Shown: positions 16,970 to 25,395, counted from the first letter of the stretch. The stretch is 64,000 bases of DNA from Novosphingobium ovatum (GCF_009909235.1 NZ_JAAAPO010000005.1:353283-417282), one strand, 5' to 3'. Notes: generated from the letters alone by a model not told the origin. Made by a program: numbers and translations.

Positions 16970-18148
16970 ATGAACTTCATCAACTCCATCGCCTCGGCGT
17001 TCAAGGCCAAGGGGCCGCGGGTGCCGCTGGCGCGATCCTATGCCTCGCCCTGGCTGTTCACGGACGGCGCGGCTGGCCGCGAAACCTTTGATTACAATGG
17101 CTCGGTCCGGCGCGCCTATCTGGACAATCCGGTGGCGCACCGCGCGGTGCGGCTGGTGGCTGATGGCATTGCGGGCGCCCCTCTGGCGCCGACCGATCCT
17201 GAACTGACCACCCTGGTCACCGCCACCAGCGGCGGACAGGCCTTGCTGGAAACGCTGGCCAGCCAGTTGCTGCTGCACGGTAACGCCTATGTCCAGATCA
17301 TCAAAGACGCCGCCGGATGGCCGGTCGAGCTGTTCGCGCTGCGCCCGGAACGTGTGACCGTCCTGTTTGGCAATGACGGCTGGCCCACCGGCATCGCGTA
17401 CAAGGTGGGCAACAACACGCTGAACATCCCCATGCTGGATGGCGATGCCTCGCCCAATGTGATCTGCATTCGCGGGTTCCACCCGGCCGATGACCACTAT
17501 GGCGCGGGGTGTCTGAACGCCGCCGATCAGGCGATCGCCACCCACAATGCCGCGGCCCGCTGGAACCGCGCGCTGCTGGAAAACGCGGCGCGGCCTTCGG
17601 GGGCGCTGGTGTATGACACGGCCAATGGCGGCAGCCTGTCCTCGGAACAGTTCGACCGCCTGCGTGACGAGTTGAACCGCGCCTTTGCCGGCAATGTCAA
17701 TGCGGGCCGCCCGATGCTGCTGGAAGGCGGGCTGAAGTGGCAGTCGCTCTCGATGAGCCCGGCCGACATGGATTTTGCCAGCCTGAAGTCCGCCGCCGCC
17801 CGCGATATCGCGCTGGCCTTTGGCGTGCCGCCGATGCTGCTGGGTCTGCCCGGTGACAGCACCTACAGCAACTACCGCGAGGCAAACCGCGCGCTGTGGC
17901 GCCTAACGCTGCTGCCGCTGGCGGGCAAGCTGTTTGCCGCACTGGCCGAAGGGCTGGTGACCTGGTTCTCGGATGCGCGGCTGTCGATCGATCTGGATAA
18001 GGTGCCAGCCCTTGCCGAAGACCGCCAGAGCCTGTGGTCGCAGGTGAATGCCGCCGATTTCCTGACGCGCGAGGAAAAGCGCGCGATGATCGGCCTGTCT
18101 CCCGAAATGCCCGCCGCCCCCGCCTCGGAGGTACCCCATGAAGCGTGA
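16970..18148 (+). CDS. GTA portal protein, HK97 family (g3)
   Basis: 392-residue HK97-type portal, the dodecameric DNA channel at one capsid vertex. Characteristic stretches are NPVAHRAVRLVADGIA, LLLHGNAYVQIIKD, the segment around AAARDIALAFGVPPMLLG and GDSTYSNYREANRALWR. The ATG follows AGG eight bases upstream; the 101-base spacer from terL holds a small CGGCC/GGCCG hairpin. Overlaps the next gene by 11 bases. Confidence 0.93.
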   Translation: MNFINSIASAFKAKGPRVPLARSYASPWLFTDGAAGRETFDYNGSVRRAYLDNPVAHRAVRLVADGIAGAPLAPTDPELTTLVTATSGGQALLETLASQLLLHGNAYVQIIKDAAGWPVELFALRPERVTVLFGNDGWPTGIAYKVGNNTLNIPMLDGDASPNVICIRGFHPADDHYGAGCLNAADQAIATHNAAARWNRALLENAARPSGALVYDTANGGSLSSEQFDRLRDELNRAFAGNVNAGRPMLLEGGLKWQSLSMSPADMDFASLKSAAARDIALAFGVPPMLLGLPGDSTYSNYREANRALWRLTLLPLAGKLFAALAEGLVTWFSDARLSIDLDKVPALAEDRQSLWSQVNAADFLTREEKRAMIGLSPEMPAAPASEVPHEA

Positions 18149-18446
18149 GGACATGCTGGCCCGGCTGATGGCGCAGGAAACCGCCCAAGGTGGCGACGTC
18201 GCCACGCTGCGCGCCATCGTCGAGGAAGCCAGCGAATTGGGCGCGGCGCGGATGCTGGCCCGCATGGGGCTGAACGACGAGAGCGCGCCCGATGACTTGA
18301 GCGAGCTGCGCGAATTGCTGCGCGCCTGGCGCGATGCCAAGCAGAGTGCGTGGCGGGCGGTGGTCGACTGGGCGGTGCGCGGCATTCTGGCGGGCGTACT
18401 GATCGGCATCGCGATGCGCTCTGGCGCGATGGACCTGCTGCGATGA
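18138..18446 (+). CDS. GTA g3.5 homologue (DUF6127-type small protein)
   Basis: 102 residues between portal and protease, as g3.5 in the R. capsulatus GTA. The N-terminal half is helical and charged; residues about 72-94 form a hydrophobic helix (VDWAVRGILAGVLIGIAM) that could be a membrane segment. The ATG overlaps the portal gene by 11 bases and the stop overlaps the protease start (ATGA). Function unknown. The family name DUF6127 is from memory and less certain than the position. Confidence 0.75.
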   Translation: MKREDMLARLMAQETAQGGDVATLRAIVEEASELGAARMLARMGLNDESAPDDLSELRELLRAWRDAKQSAWRAVVDWAVRGILAGVLIGIAMRSGAMDLLR

Positions 18447-18889
18447 GCGCGGTGTTGCCCGAAAGGGTCGATCCCGCCACCGCCGGGCTGCGCTTTGCCG
18501 GCTATGCGGCGCTGTTTGACCGGCGCGATGCGGGGCAGGACACGATCCGCCCCGGCGCGTTCAACCGCACGCTGGAGGAATGGCGGCGCAACGGGCGTGG
18601 GCCCCTGCCGCTGTATTGGCAACACCAGCCCGAACAACGCATCGGCTGGATCGAACAGGCCAGCGAAGACGACCACGGCCTGCGCGTCATCGCCCGCATC
18701 GACAACCCGCAGGGCGGCGCGGCCGCAGCGCTCAAAGCGGGCAAGGTGAACGGCCTGTCCTTTGGCTATCGCGCCCGTGGCTTTCAGCGGGACGCGCTGG
18801 GCCGCGAATTGACCGACATCGACCTGTTCGAGGTGAGTCTGGTGACTCACCCGATGCAGCCCGACGCCCGTGTCCACATGATTGCCTGA
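18443..18889 (+). CDS. GTA prohead protease, HK97 type (g4)
   Basis: 148-residue U35-type maturation protease that cleaves the capsid delta domain. Motifs: LPLYWQHQPEQRIG with H61, VNGLSFGYRA with S106, and the acidic stretch DIDLFEVSLVTHPM. Start ATG overlaps the g3.5 stop. Two hairpins follow before the capsid gene. Confidence 0.92.
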   Translation: MSAVLPERVDPATAGLRFAGYAALFDRRDAGQDTIRPGAFNRTLEEWRRNGRGPLPLYWQHQPEQRIGWIEQASEDDHGLRVIARIDNPQGGAAAALKAGKVNGLSFGYRARGFQRDALGRELTDIDLFEVSLVTHPMQPDARVHMIA

Positions 18890-18895
18890 ATTGCC

Positions 18896-18968
18896 GCAGG
18901 CCATCCGCAGCCATGCGGAGGCCTGCATCTCAACCCTTTGTTCCGGCCGCCTGATGGGGCGGCCTTTT
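18896..18968 (+). promoter_or_regulatory. Two consecutive hairpins in the protease-capsid spacer
   Basis: Hairpin 1: arms 18896-18909 and 18914-18926 form 13 pairs with a single bulged A and a GCCA loop. Hairpin 2: GGCCGCC 18945-18951 pairs with GGCGGCC 18958-18964 and is followed by TTTT, resembling a short intrinsic terminator. Both lie in the only long gap (100 bases) of the head-gene block, just before the most abundantly needed protein. They could attenuate, process or stabilise the mRNA. Confidence 0.7.
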
Positions 18969-18989
18969 AGTGTGAAAGGTGAAAGCCCC

Positions 18990-20129
18990 ATGGAAATCGA
19001 AAACCACGAAGACGCGCTGAATGCCTCGTTCGATATCGTTGCGCGTCAGGATGCGACCGAAACCACGGTCAACACCCTGCGTTCGGAAATCGCCGAGGTG
19101 AAGTCGCGGATGGACCGTGCGGCGCGCCATGCGGGTCGCCCGATGCTGGGTGGCAACGCCGCCCCCAACATCGAGATGAAGGGCTTTGTCGATGGCTATC
19201 TGCGCGCTGGCCGCGAGACCGAGCTGAAGTCGATGACGATCTCGTCGGCGGCGGATGGCGGCTTTGCCGTGCCCAGCGAACTGGACCGCCGCATCGCCGA
19301 AAAGCTGGTGGCGCACAGCCCGATCCGTGCGATCGCCCAGGTCGTGCAGACCGGCACCGCCGACTATCGCAAGCTGATCTCGCTGGGTGGCACGGTGTCG
19401 GGCTGGGTCTCGGAAAGCTCGGCCCGCCCTGGCACCAGCAGCCCGCAGTTTGCCGAAATCATCCCGCCCGCCGGTGAACTCTACGCCAACCCCTCGGCCA
19501 GCCAGCAGATGCTGGATGATGCCGCGTTCGATCTGGAAGCCTGGCTGGCCGACGAGATCGCCCGTGAATTCGCCCGTGCCGAAGGCGCCGCCTTCATCAC
19601 CGGCACCGGCTCGAACCAGCCGATGGGATTTTTGGGTGCGCCGGTCAGCACCGCGGCCGATGCCAGCCGCACGTTTGGCACGCTGCAATACATCGCTTCG
19701 GACAATGCCACCGGCTTTGGCACGACTCCCGACATGCAGCTGATCGACATGGTGATGGCACTCAAGGCGGGCCATCGTCAGGGTGCGGTTTGGGTGATGA
19801 ACTCCAAGACGCTCTCGACCGTACGCAAGCTGAAGGACGCGGACGGTGCCTTCCTGTGGCAGAACAGCCTGATCGAGGGCCAGCCCGATCGCCTGCTGGG
19901 CTATCCCGTGATCGAGGCCGCCGAAATGCCCGATGTGGCCGCTGGCGCCTATCCGATCGCCTTTGGCAACTTCAACGCGGGCTACATCATCACCGAACGC
20001 ATGGGCACGCGCATTCTGCGCGATCCGTACAGCAACAAGCCCTTCGTCAACTTCTATGCCACCCGCCGCGTGGGCGGTCAGGTGCTGGATAGCGACGCGA
20101 TCAAGCTGCTGAAGATCGCCGCCGCCTAA
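18990..20129 (+). CDS. GTA major capsid protein, HK97 fold (g5)
   Basis: 379-residue HK97-fold capsid protein. Residues about 1-60 form a charged helix (delta/scaffolding domain, removed by the protease), then MTISSAADGGFAVPSELDRRIAEKL opens the mature shell protein, with GWVSESSARPGTSSPQF, FITGTGSNQPMGFL, LGYPVIEAAEMPD and the C-terminal RRVGGQVLDSDAIKLLKIAAA. The start at 18990 is preceded by AAGGTGA. Codon use is strongly biased, consistent with high expression. Confidence 0.95.
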   Translation: MEIENHEDALNASFDIVARQDATETTVNTLRSEIAEVKSRMDRAARHAGRPMLGGNAAPNIEMKGFVDGYLRAGRETELKSMTISSAADGGFAVPSELDRRIAEKLVAHSPIRAIAQVVQTGTADYRKLISLGGTVSGWVSESSARPGTSSPQFAEIIPPAGELYANPSASQQMLDDAAFDLEAWLADEIAREFARAEGAAFITGTGSNQPMGFLGAPVSTAADASRTFGTLQYIASDNATGFGTTPDMQLIDMVMALKAGHRQGAVWVMNSKTLSTVRKLKDADGAFLWQNSLIEGQPDRLLGYPVIEAAEMPDVAAGAYPIAFGNFNAGYIITERMGTRILRDPYSNKPFVNFYATRRVGGQVLDSDAIKLLKIAAA

Positions 20130-20143
20130 AGGGGTCTCCCCGA

Positions 20144-20171
20144 CCGGGCGGTTCCCTCCCCTGCCGCCCGG
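20144..20171 (+). promoter_or_regulatory. Hairpin downstream of the capsid gene
   Basis: CCGGGCGG at 20144-20151 pairs perfectly with CCGCCCGG at 20164-20171. No T run follows, so it is probably not a terminator. It is immediately followed by a second small repeat (GGCGCC TT GGCGCC). It sits in the 133-base gap between capsid and adaptor genes, and may protect the capsid mRNA 3' end. Confidence 0.55.
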
Positions 20172-20262
20172 CGCCTTGGCGCCCGCACACCGTTGCCCTG
20201 CCCTCTCCTGCTGCGGGAGCGGGCGCCACCCTTTTGTCCCACCCCAATGAACGGAGACCGCC

Positions 20263-20892
20263 ATGATGCGGGTTATCGTCACCCCGGCGGTGCTGCCGCC
20301 ATCGGCTTTGGCCGAACTCAAGGAATGGCTGGGTATCTCCACGACGCTGGACGATGCGCCGTTGACCCAGTTGCTGGAAGCCGCGATCGATGTCTGTACC
20401 GATTACACCGGCCTGACGCCCCTGACCTGCACGGTCGAGGAAACCATCCGCCTGCCCACCGATTGGCGCCGGATACCACCCGCCAGCGAATGGCAGACCC
20501 ATGCCTATCCCGCTGAATGGAGCCCTCCGGCGACCCAACCGGGCTGGCAGGTGTTGGCCACACGTCCGGTGATCAGCATCACCAGCGTGCATGCGGTGCG
20601 CGCCGATGGCACGCGGGATCAGCTGGACACCAACGCCTATGACCTGCGGATCAACGCCGAGGGCGAATGCGGCCTGCGCGTGATTGATCCGGGCAACCAT
20701 GTGCATGCCGTGGTCCGCTTTACCGCGGGACTGGCCAGCCAATGGAGCGATCTGCCGCCCGGTATCCGCCACGGCATCATCCGTCTGGCCGCGCATCAAC
20801 ACCGCGCGCGCGAAGACGCCGGTGCCAGCCCCCTGCCGGCAGCCTCGGTGACGGCGATGTGGCGTCCCTGGCGCCGGGTGCGGCTGACGTGA
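20263..20892 (+). CDS. GTA head-tail adaptor (g6-like)
   Basis: 209-residue connector with the gp6-like N-terminal helical pattern: LAELKEWLGISTTLDDAPLTQLLEAAIDVCTDYTG, then a beta-rich middle containing RPVISITSVHAVRADG and a C-terminal helix GIRHGIIRLAAHQHRARE. It binds the portal in tailed phages and in the R. capsulatus GTA (adaptor, g6). GGAG lies seven bases before the ATG. The stop overlaps the next GTG. Confidence 0.85.
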   Translation: MMRVIVTPAVLPPSALAELKEWLGISTTLDDAPLTQLLEAAIDVCTDYTGLTPLTCTVEETIRLPTDWRRIPPASEWQTHAYPAEWSPPATQPGWQVLATRPVISITSVHAVRADGTRDQLDTNAYDLRINAEGECGLRVIDPGNHVHAVVRFTAGLASQWSDLPPGIRHGIIRLAAHQHRAREDAGASPLPAASVTAMWRPWRRVRLT

Positions 20893-21071
20893 TCGTCGCG
20901 CGCCTGTCCGATGGCAATGCCTTTGCCTCGGCACTGACCGCTACGGCCCGCGCCTTTGCCCAGGCGCAGGCGCAGACCACCTATCTGGCGCGCCAGCAAA
21001 GCCCATTGCGCTGGCGCTCTGCCGGGCTGTTGTGGCCCGACATGGCGCTGCGCCCACCGTCGAAAGGTTAG
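20889..21071 (+). CDS. 60-residue ORF at the GTA head-closure (g7) position
   Basis: Starts with GTG overlapping the adaptor stop (GTGA) and ends six bases before the g8 gene, so it is very likely translated. The protein is a basic helix rich in Ala and Gln followed by a proline-rich end. I do not recognise it. In R. capsulatus this position holds g7, a head-closure/stopper protein of about 110 residues with a beta-barrel; nothing here resembles that. Either a reduced g7 or a replacement. Confidence 0.6.
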   Translation: MIVARLSDGNAFASALTATARAFAQAQAQTTYLARQQSPLRWRSAGLLWPDMALRPPSKG

Positions 21072-21076
21072 GCACC

Positions 21077-21466
21077 ATGGAAATCCCCCTGCGCGCGGCC
21101 TTGATCGCCTGGCTGGCTGGCGATGCGACTCTGGCCACATCGCTCAACGCCGTCACCGAAGAGGCCCCCTCACGTACCAGCCTGCCGTGGCTGTCGATCG
21201 CCGCCAGCGCCAGCGCCGACTGGAGCACCAAGACCGAAACCGGTTACGAAACCCGCATCGCGCTGGAACTGCATTGCCGGGGTGATCGCCCCGACAGCGC
21301 CGCCACACTGGTGCAGGCCATTCAGGACCGGATCAAGGCTCTGCCCCGCACGCAGGACGGGTTTGCCGTGATCGGCATCCATTTCCTGCGCGCCCGCGCC
21401 GAACAGCGCGGCGAAAGCCAGCGGCTGATCCTGCTGGAATACCGTTTCCGCACGCTGAACGCGTGA
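21077..21466 (+). CDS. GTA tail terminator, DUF3168 (g8)
   Basis: 129-residue DUF3168 protein, the family of tail-terminator/neck proteins. Pattern: an N-terminal helix PLRAALIAWLAGDATLAT, then a beta sheet with LPWLSIAASASADWSTKT, the segment YETRIALELHCRGD and LLEYRFRTLNA at the end. AAAGG precedes the ATG. Sits between the 60-residue ORF and the tail tube gene as in other GTAs. Confidence 0.85.
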   Translation: MEIPLRAALIAWLAGDATLATSLNAVTEEAPSRTSLPWLSIAASASADWSTKTETGYETRIALELHCRGDRPDSAATLVQAIQDRIKALPRTQDGFAVIGIHFLRARAEQRGESQRLILLEYRFRTLNA

Positions 21467-21524
21467 TTGTCCCCCGGTCGGCGGCATCCGCCCCCGGCCC
21501 TGCCATCCCAATGGAGAACCGCCC

Positions 21525-21932
21525 ATGTCCGCCCAATCCGGCGCCGCATTCCTGCTGAAGATTGCCGATGGCGCCACCCCGCCCGCGTTCAACACCGTGG
21601 CCGGGCTGCGCACCACGCAAATGTCCATCGCCGGTCAGGCGGTGACGATCACCACCAAGGACAGTGCCGGTTGGCGCGACCTGTTGTCGGGCGCTGGTGC
21701 CCGCGCGATCTCGGTCAGCGCGGCCGGCGTGTTCATGGGGTCCGCCGCCGAAAGCCGGATGCGCGCCAACGCCATTGCCGGGACGCTCGACACATATCAG
21801 CTCAGCTTTGAGGACGGGCAGAAACTGCAAGGGCAATTTCTGGTCCAGAAGCTGGAATATGCGGGCGATTACAACAATGAGCGCAGCTATACCGTGCAGT
21901 TGGAAAGCTCGGGCCCGGTGGTGACGGTATGA
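21525..21932 (+). CDS. GTA major tail protein, TP901-1 family (g9)
   Basis: 135-residue tail-tube subunit. The family pattern is visible: N-terminal GAAFLLKIADG, then ITTKDSAGWRDLLSGAGARAISVSAAGVF and a C-terminal YAGDYNNERSYTVQLESSGPVVTV. Tube proteins stack as hexamers around the tape measure. GGAG lies nine bases before the ATG; the stop overlaps the g10 start (ATGA). Confidence 0.92.
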   Translation: MSAQSGAAFLLKIADGATPPAFNTVAGLRTTQMSIAGQAVTITTKDSAGWRDLLSGAGARAISVSAAGVFMGSAAESRMRANAIAGTLDTYQLSFEDGQKLQGQFLVQKLEYAGDYNNERSYTVQLESSGPVVTV

Positions 21933-22246
21933 GCCAGGCCGCCGCCAATCCTTGGCGCGGTGAGGCCAGTCTGAACATCAATGGCCAGCCGCATGTGCTG
22001 CGCCCCAGCTTTGCCGCACTGGTGGCGGCCGAGGATGAGCTGGGGCCGCTGTTCGCGCTGGTCGAACGCGCCGCAGCCGGCCAGTTGCGGCTGGCCGAGC
22101 TGGTGGCGCTGTTCTGGCATTGTCTGACCAACAAGGACGGCCTGACCCGCGATGGCGTCGGTCAGGCCGTAATGGCGCAAGGTCTTTCGGGCGTCGCCCC
22201 GGCGCTCAAAGCCTTGCTGGGCCAGATCCTCCAAGGCGCGGGCTGA
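21929..22246 (+). CDS. GTA g10 (GTA-gp10/tail assembly chaperone family)
   Basis: 105-residue protein typical of gene 10: ANPWRGEASLNINGQPHVLRPSFAALVAAEDELG, then an all-helical part ending KALLGQILQGAG. Related proteins act as tail-assembly chaperones binding the tape measure. Position directly after the tube gene and before the g10.1-like gene matches lambda G/GT-like logic, here as two separate ORFs four bases apart. Confidence 0.85.
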   Translation: MSQAAANPWRGEASLNINGQPHVLRPSFAALVAAEDELGPLFALVERAAAGQLRLAELVALFWHCLTNKDGLTRDGVGQAVMAQGLSGVAPALKALLGQILQGAG

Positions 22247-22249
22247 CCC

Positions 22250-22447
22250 ATGGCGGATGACGCGCGCTTTGGCCCCGGCGCCCGGCGGCTGGCCGGTTTG
22301 GCCGGTCGGCTGCTGGGCTGGCGTCCGGCCGAGTTCTGGGCCGCCACCCCAGCAGAGCTGGCCACCATCCTGTCCCCCGAACCCCACCCGGCCAACGCCC
22401 CGCTCAGCCGCGCTGAGCTGCAACGCATGATGGAGCGCGACCCATGA
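22250..22447 (+). CDS. GTA tail assembly chaperone (g10.1-like)
   Basis: 65-residue protein with FGPGARRLAGLAGRLLGWRPAEFWAATPAELATIL, the pattern of the small phage tail assembly chaperone family (rcc01693-like). Its ATG lies three bases after the g10 stop; its own stop overlaps the tape-measure start (ATGA). The C-terminal LSRAELQRMMERDP is also family-typical. Confidence 0.85.
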   Translation: MADDARFGPGARRLAGLAGRLLGWRPAEFWAATPAELATILSPEPHPANAPLSRAELQRMMERDP

Positions 22448-23019
22448 CCACCTCTTCCAGCAGTAGCACGCCGATCCAAAGCCTGCTGATCGACGTGCGC
22501 GCCAGCACGCAGGGCTTTGCCCAGGACATCACGACCATGCGCAGCGGTTTCGACAGCACCTTGCTCCCCGGCTTTACGCAGGCAGGCAATGTGCTGGCAT
22601 CGGGCCTGACCGGCGCGATCCAGCATGGCACCACCGGCTTTGGCGCGCTGCGCAGCACGGCGTTGCAGGTGATGGCAGACATTGCCAGCGCCGCGGGCAA
22701 CAGCCTGCTGGGTGGCGGCACAACCATCAGCGGCGGACTTACGGGCGCGCTGTCCTCGATTCTGGGGCTGCCCGGTCGTGCGACTGGCGGACCGGTTTCG
22801 CCGGGCCAAGCCTATCTGGTGGGTGAGCGCGGGCCTGAACTGTTCGTCCCAACCTCCGCCGGCTCGGTTGCCAACAACCAAAGCCTGAATGGCGCCCCCC
22901 GCGAGGTGCGCGTGTCGATCAATGTCAACGCGCCCGCAGGCACTGACGCCCCGCAGGCGTTGCAGCGCTCGGGCCGCCAGATCGCCAGCGCATTGCGCCG
23001 CGCCCTGTCTCAATCCTGA
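22444..23019 (+). CDS. GTA tail tape measure protein (g11), short
   Basis: 191 residues: a Ser/Thr-rich start, helical middle, Gly/Ala-rich segment GNSLLGGGTTISGGLTGALSS, then the typical RATGGPVSPGQAYLVGERGPELFVP motif of tape-measure C-termini and a final basic helix. Tape measures set tail length by about 1.5 angstrom per residue, so this predicts a very short tail (inference). Comparable to the short g11 of the R. capsulatus GTA. Confidence 0.88.
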   Translation: MTTSSSSSTPIQSLLIDVRASTQGFAQDITTMRSGFDSTLLPGFTQAGNVLASGLTGAIQHGTTGFGALRSTALQVMADIASAAGNSLLGGGTTISGGLTGALSSILGLPGRATGGPVSPGQAYLVGERGPELFVPTSAGSVANNQSLNGAPREVRVSINVNAPAGTDAPQALQRSGRQIASALRRALSQS

Positions 23020-23037
23020 TCAATCGGAGCTGTCCTC

Positions 23038-25395
23038 ATGGCCTTTTGGCTCGCTTCTGCCCGCACCGGACAGGAAACCGAATGGATTCAGCGGTTCGAC
23101 CCGCGGTTCTGGACGATCAACTTTGGCCGGCCGATGATGGGGTCGGTGGTAACGACGGCGGCTGACGCGCTGCGCGTCGATCTCTCGTTCCTGACACAGG
23201 GTGATCTGGCCGGGCTGATCTGGGACAGTGTCGATGCGATGGACCATCCCCTGCTGGCCTATGACACCCACCGCGATTACAGCCGCACGACTCTGTCATT
23301 CCGCTGGCGGTCGGGGGGCATTGCCTCGCTGGATGCGGTCAACGGCCCCACCCTGACGATCGAGGGCCGCGATGCCACCGGCGCGGCGCGGGTATGGTAT
23401 GTGCGCCTTTGGAATTTCGCCAATGGCACGGGTCAGGACGCACAGATCACCCTGCCCTTCTCGACCATCTTTGGCGGGTGGTCATCCACCATAGGCGCCG
23501 ATCCGCTGTATCCGGCGGATATCGACCGGATGTTCATCTCGCTTGTGTCGCCCGACTATGCCGGGGGATCGACCACCCCTCTGACCGCGCCCGTCGATGG
23601 CTGGGTCGAGATGACCAACATCCGATGCGATGGCCACAATGCCATGCTGCGCATCGGCAATGTGTTCGTGCCGCCCCATGGGTTGGCTGTCGCCACCGCC
23701 TATGACGACAGCTATAACCAGACGCCCGCCCGTCTGATCCGCTCTTTGCGGCAATTGGGCTATCGCGGCAGTGTGCTGCACTACATCGGGATGAGCCATT
23801 ACTTTCGGCTCAAGGCGCAGAGCGGCGCTTATGTCGTCCCCAATGATGGCGACAACCCGCTGTGCGGCCCGGCGCGGGCGTGGCACGCGGCGTTCTTTGC
23901 CCAATGCGCGGCGGCAGGCCTCTCACCGATTGCTTCAATGTCATATGAAGTGTTGGCCCAGCATTGCCCGGACGACTGGCAGCAGCGCGCCGCCAATGGC
24001 GATCCGGCCCGCACCGGATGGAGCCCGCCTTCAGCCCTGCTCTCGCCCGCCAGCACCGCCGCAATGGCATGGTTGCAACTGACCGCCGCAACCATCGCGC
24101 AAATGCTGCATGAGGCAGGCTGCGCCATCCGTTTTCAGGTGGGTGAGCCCTGGTGGTGGGTAATGCCCGACGGGCGTATCTGCCTGTATGACGACGCGGC
24201 CAAGGCAGCCTTTGGCGGCAGCCCGGTAGCCATTCCCGACATGCGCCAATCGCTGAACAGCGCACAAACCGCGTTGCTGGATCAGGCGGGAGCGCTGTTG
24301 GCGGCATCGACCATCGCCATCGGTACACGGGTCAAACAGGTCGCCAGCAGCATCGGCACCTCAGCCGAAACGCTATTGCTGACCTTTCTTCCGACCGTGC
24401 TGGACCCGGCCATGCCGGAACTGCGCCGTGCCAATCTGCCGGTAGGCTGGGCCGCGCCCGCCTTCGATCGATTGCAGGTCGAGGATTACGATTGGTTGAC
24501 CGCAGGCGCCGATGCGGCGCGGCAAGCCGCCTATGCCCTGGTCAATAGCCGGCTGGGCTATTCGCAAACGGCTCAGGACTATCTGGCGGGTTTTGTCCTG
24601 CTGGAATCACAGGCGGACCAATGGCAACTGATCGACCGCGGCATTGACGAGGCCCGCAACCGCGGCTGCCACGAGATCTTTGTCTGGGCGCTGCCCCAGA
24701 TCTGCCGCGACGGCTTTGTCGCTATCCCTCAATCACAGGACAGCACCGCCATGAACGCCTTTGACGATGTGATCTATCCGCTGGCATTGGCGCTGGACAC
24801 ACAGGTCGCCCCGGAATTTTCGACCAGCATCATCACCACCGCCTCGGGGTTTGAGCACCGCAACAGCCAATGGGCCAATGCGCGGCTGCGCTTTGATGTG
24901 GGGCCGGGTGTGCGCTCGGACAGCGATCTGGCCACGCTGATCGGATTTTTCCGGGCGCGGCGTGGTGCGGCGCGCGGTTTTCGCCTGAAGGACCCGACCG
25001 ATTTCAGTTCGCATGGCATGACCGGCACGCCCACCGCCAATGACCAACTGTTGGGTGTGGGGGATGGAATCGCCACCAGCTTTGCCCTGATCAAGCGCTA
25101 TGGCGAAAGCACGATGGCGGTTGAGGACATGCAGCGTCGCCGGATCACCCGGCCGCGCGCGGCCTCGCTGTTGGTCAGCGTGGGCGGCTCGGCTGTCACA
25201 AGCGGCTGGACGCTGGGCGATGGCGGGATCATCCACTTTGCCACCCCGCCGGCGTCTGGCGCACAGGTTCGCGCAGGCTTTCTGTTTGATGTGCCCGTAC
25301 GATTTGAACAGGACAAGCTGGACGTGGCCGGCGTCACCTTTTTGGCTGGCGAAGTGCCCAATGTTCCGGTCGTCGAAATCCGGGAGGCGGTATGA
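23038..25395 (+). CDS. GTA distal tail protein (DUF2460, g12) fused behind a large TIM-barrel-like region
   Basis: 785 residues. The C-terminal 214, from an internal ATG at 24751 (residue 572), are a full-length DUF2460 distal-tail protein: FDDVIYPLALALDTQVAPEF, GFEHRNSQWANARLRFD, FFRARRGAARGFRLKDPTDF, and FEQDKLDVAGVTFLAGEVP. The preceding 571 residues are absent from R. capsulatus g12: about 1-215 beta-rich, about 216-560 with VATAYDDSYNQTPARLIRSL, YIGMSHYF, IRFQVGEPWWWVMPDG and HEIFVWALPQICRDG, which look like strands of a glycoside-hydrolase TIM barrel. Possibly the non-contractile tail-sheath/TIM-barrel family. Internal initiation is possible (AGGA about 11 bases before 24751). Confidence 0.85.
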   Translation: MAFWLASARTGQETEWIQRFDPRFWTINFGRPMMGSVVTTAADALRVDLSFLTQGDLAGLIWDSVDAMDHPLLAYDTHRDYSRTTLSFRWRSGGIASLDAVNGPTLTIEGRDATGAARVWYVRLWNFANGTGQDAQITLPFSTIFGGWSSTIGADPLYPADIDRMFISLVSPDYAGGSTTPLTAPVDGWVEMTNIRCDGHNAMLRIGNVFVPPHGLAVATAYDDSYNQTPARLIRSLRQLGYRGSVLHYIGMSHYFRLKAQSGAYVVPNDGDNPLCGPARAWHAAFFAQCAAAGLSPIASMSYEVLAQHCPDDWQQRAANGDPARTGWSPPSALLSPASTAAMAWLQLTAATIAQMLHEAGCAIRFQVGEPWWWVMPDGRICLYDDAAKAAFGGSPVAIPDMRQSLNSAQTALLDQAGALLAASTIAIGTRVKQVASSIGTSAETLLLTFLPTVLDPAMPELRRANLPVGWAAPAFDRLQVEDYDWLTAGADAARQAAYALVNSRLGYSQTAQDYLAGFVLLESQADQWQLIDRGIDEARNRGCHEIFVWALPQICRDGFVAIPQSQDSTAMNAFDDVIYPLALALDTQVAPEFSTSIITTASGFEHRNSQWANARLRFDVGPGVRSDSDLATLIGFFRARRGAARGFRLKDPTDFSSHGMTGTPTANDQLLGVGDGIATSFALIKRYGESTMAVEDMQRRRITRPRAASLLVSVGGSAVTSGWTLGDGGIIHFATPPASGAQVRAGFLFDVPVRFEQDKLDVAGVTFLAGEVPNVPVVEIREAV

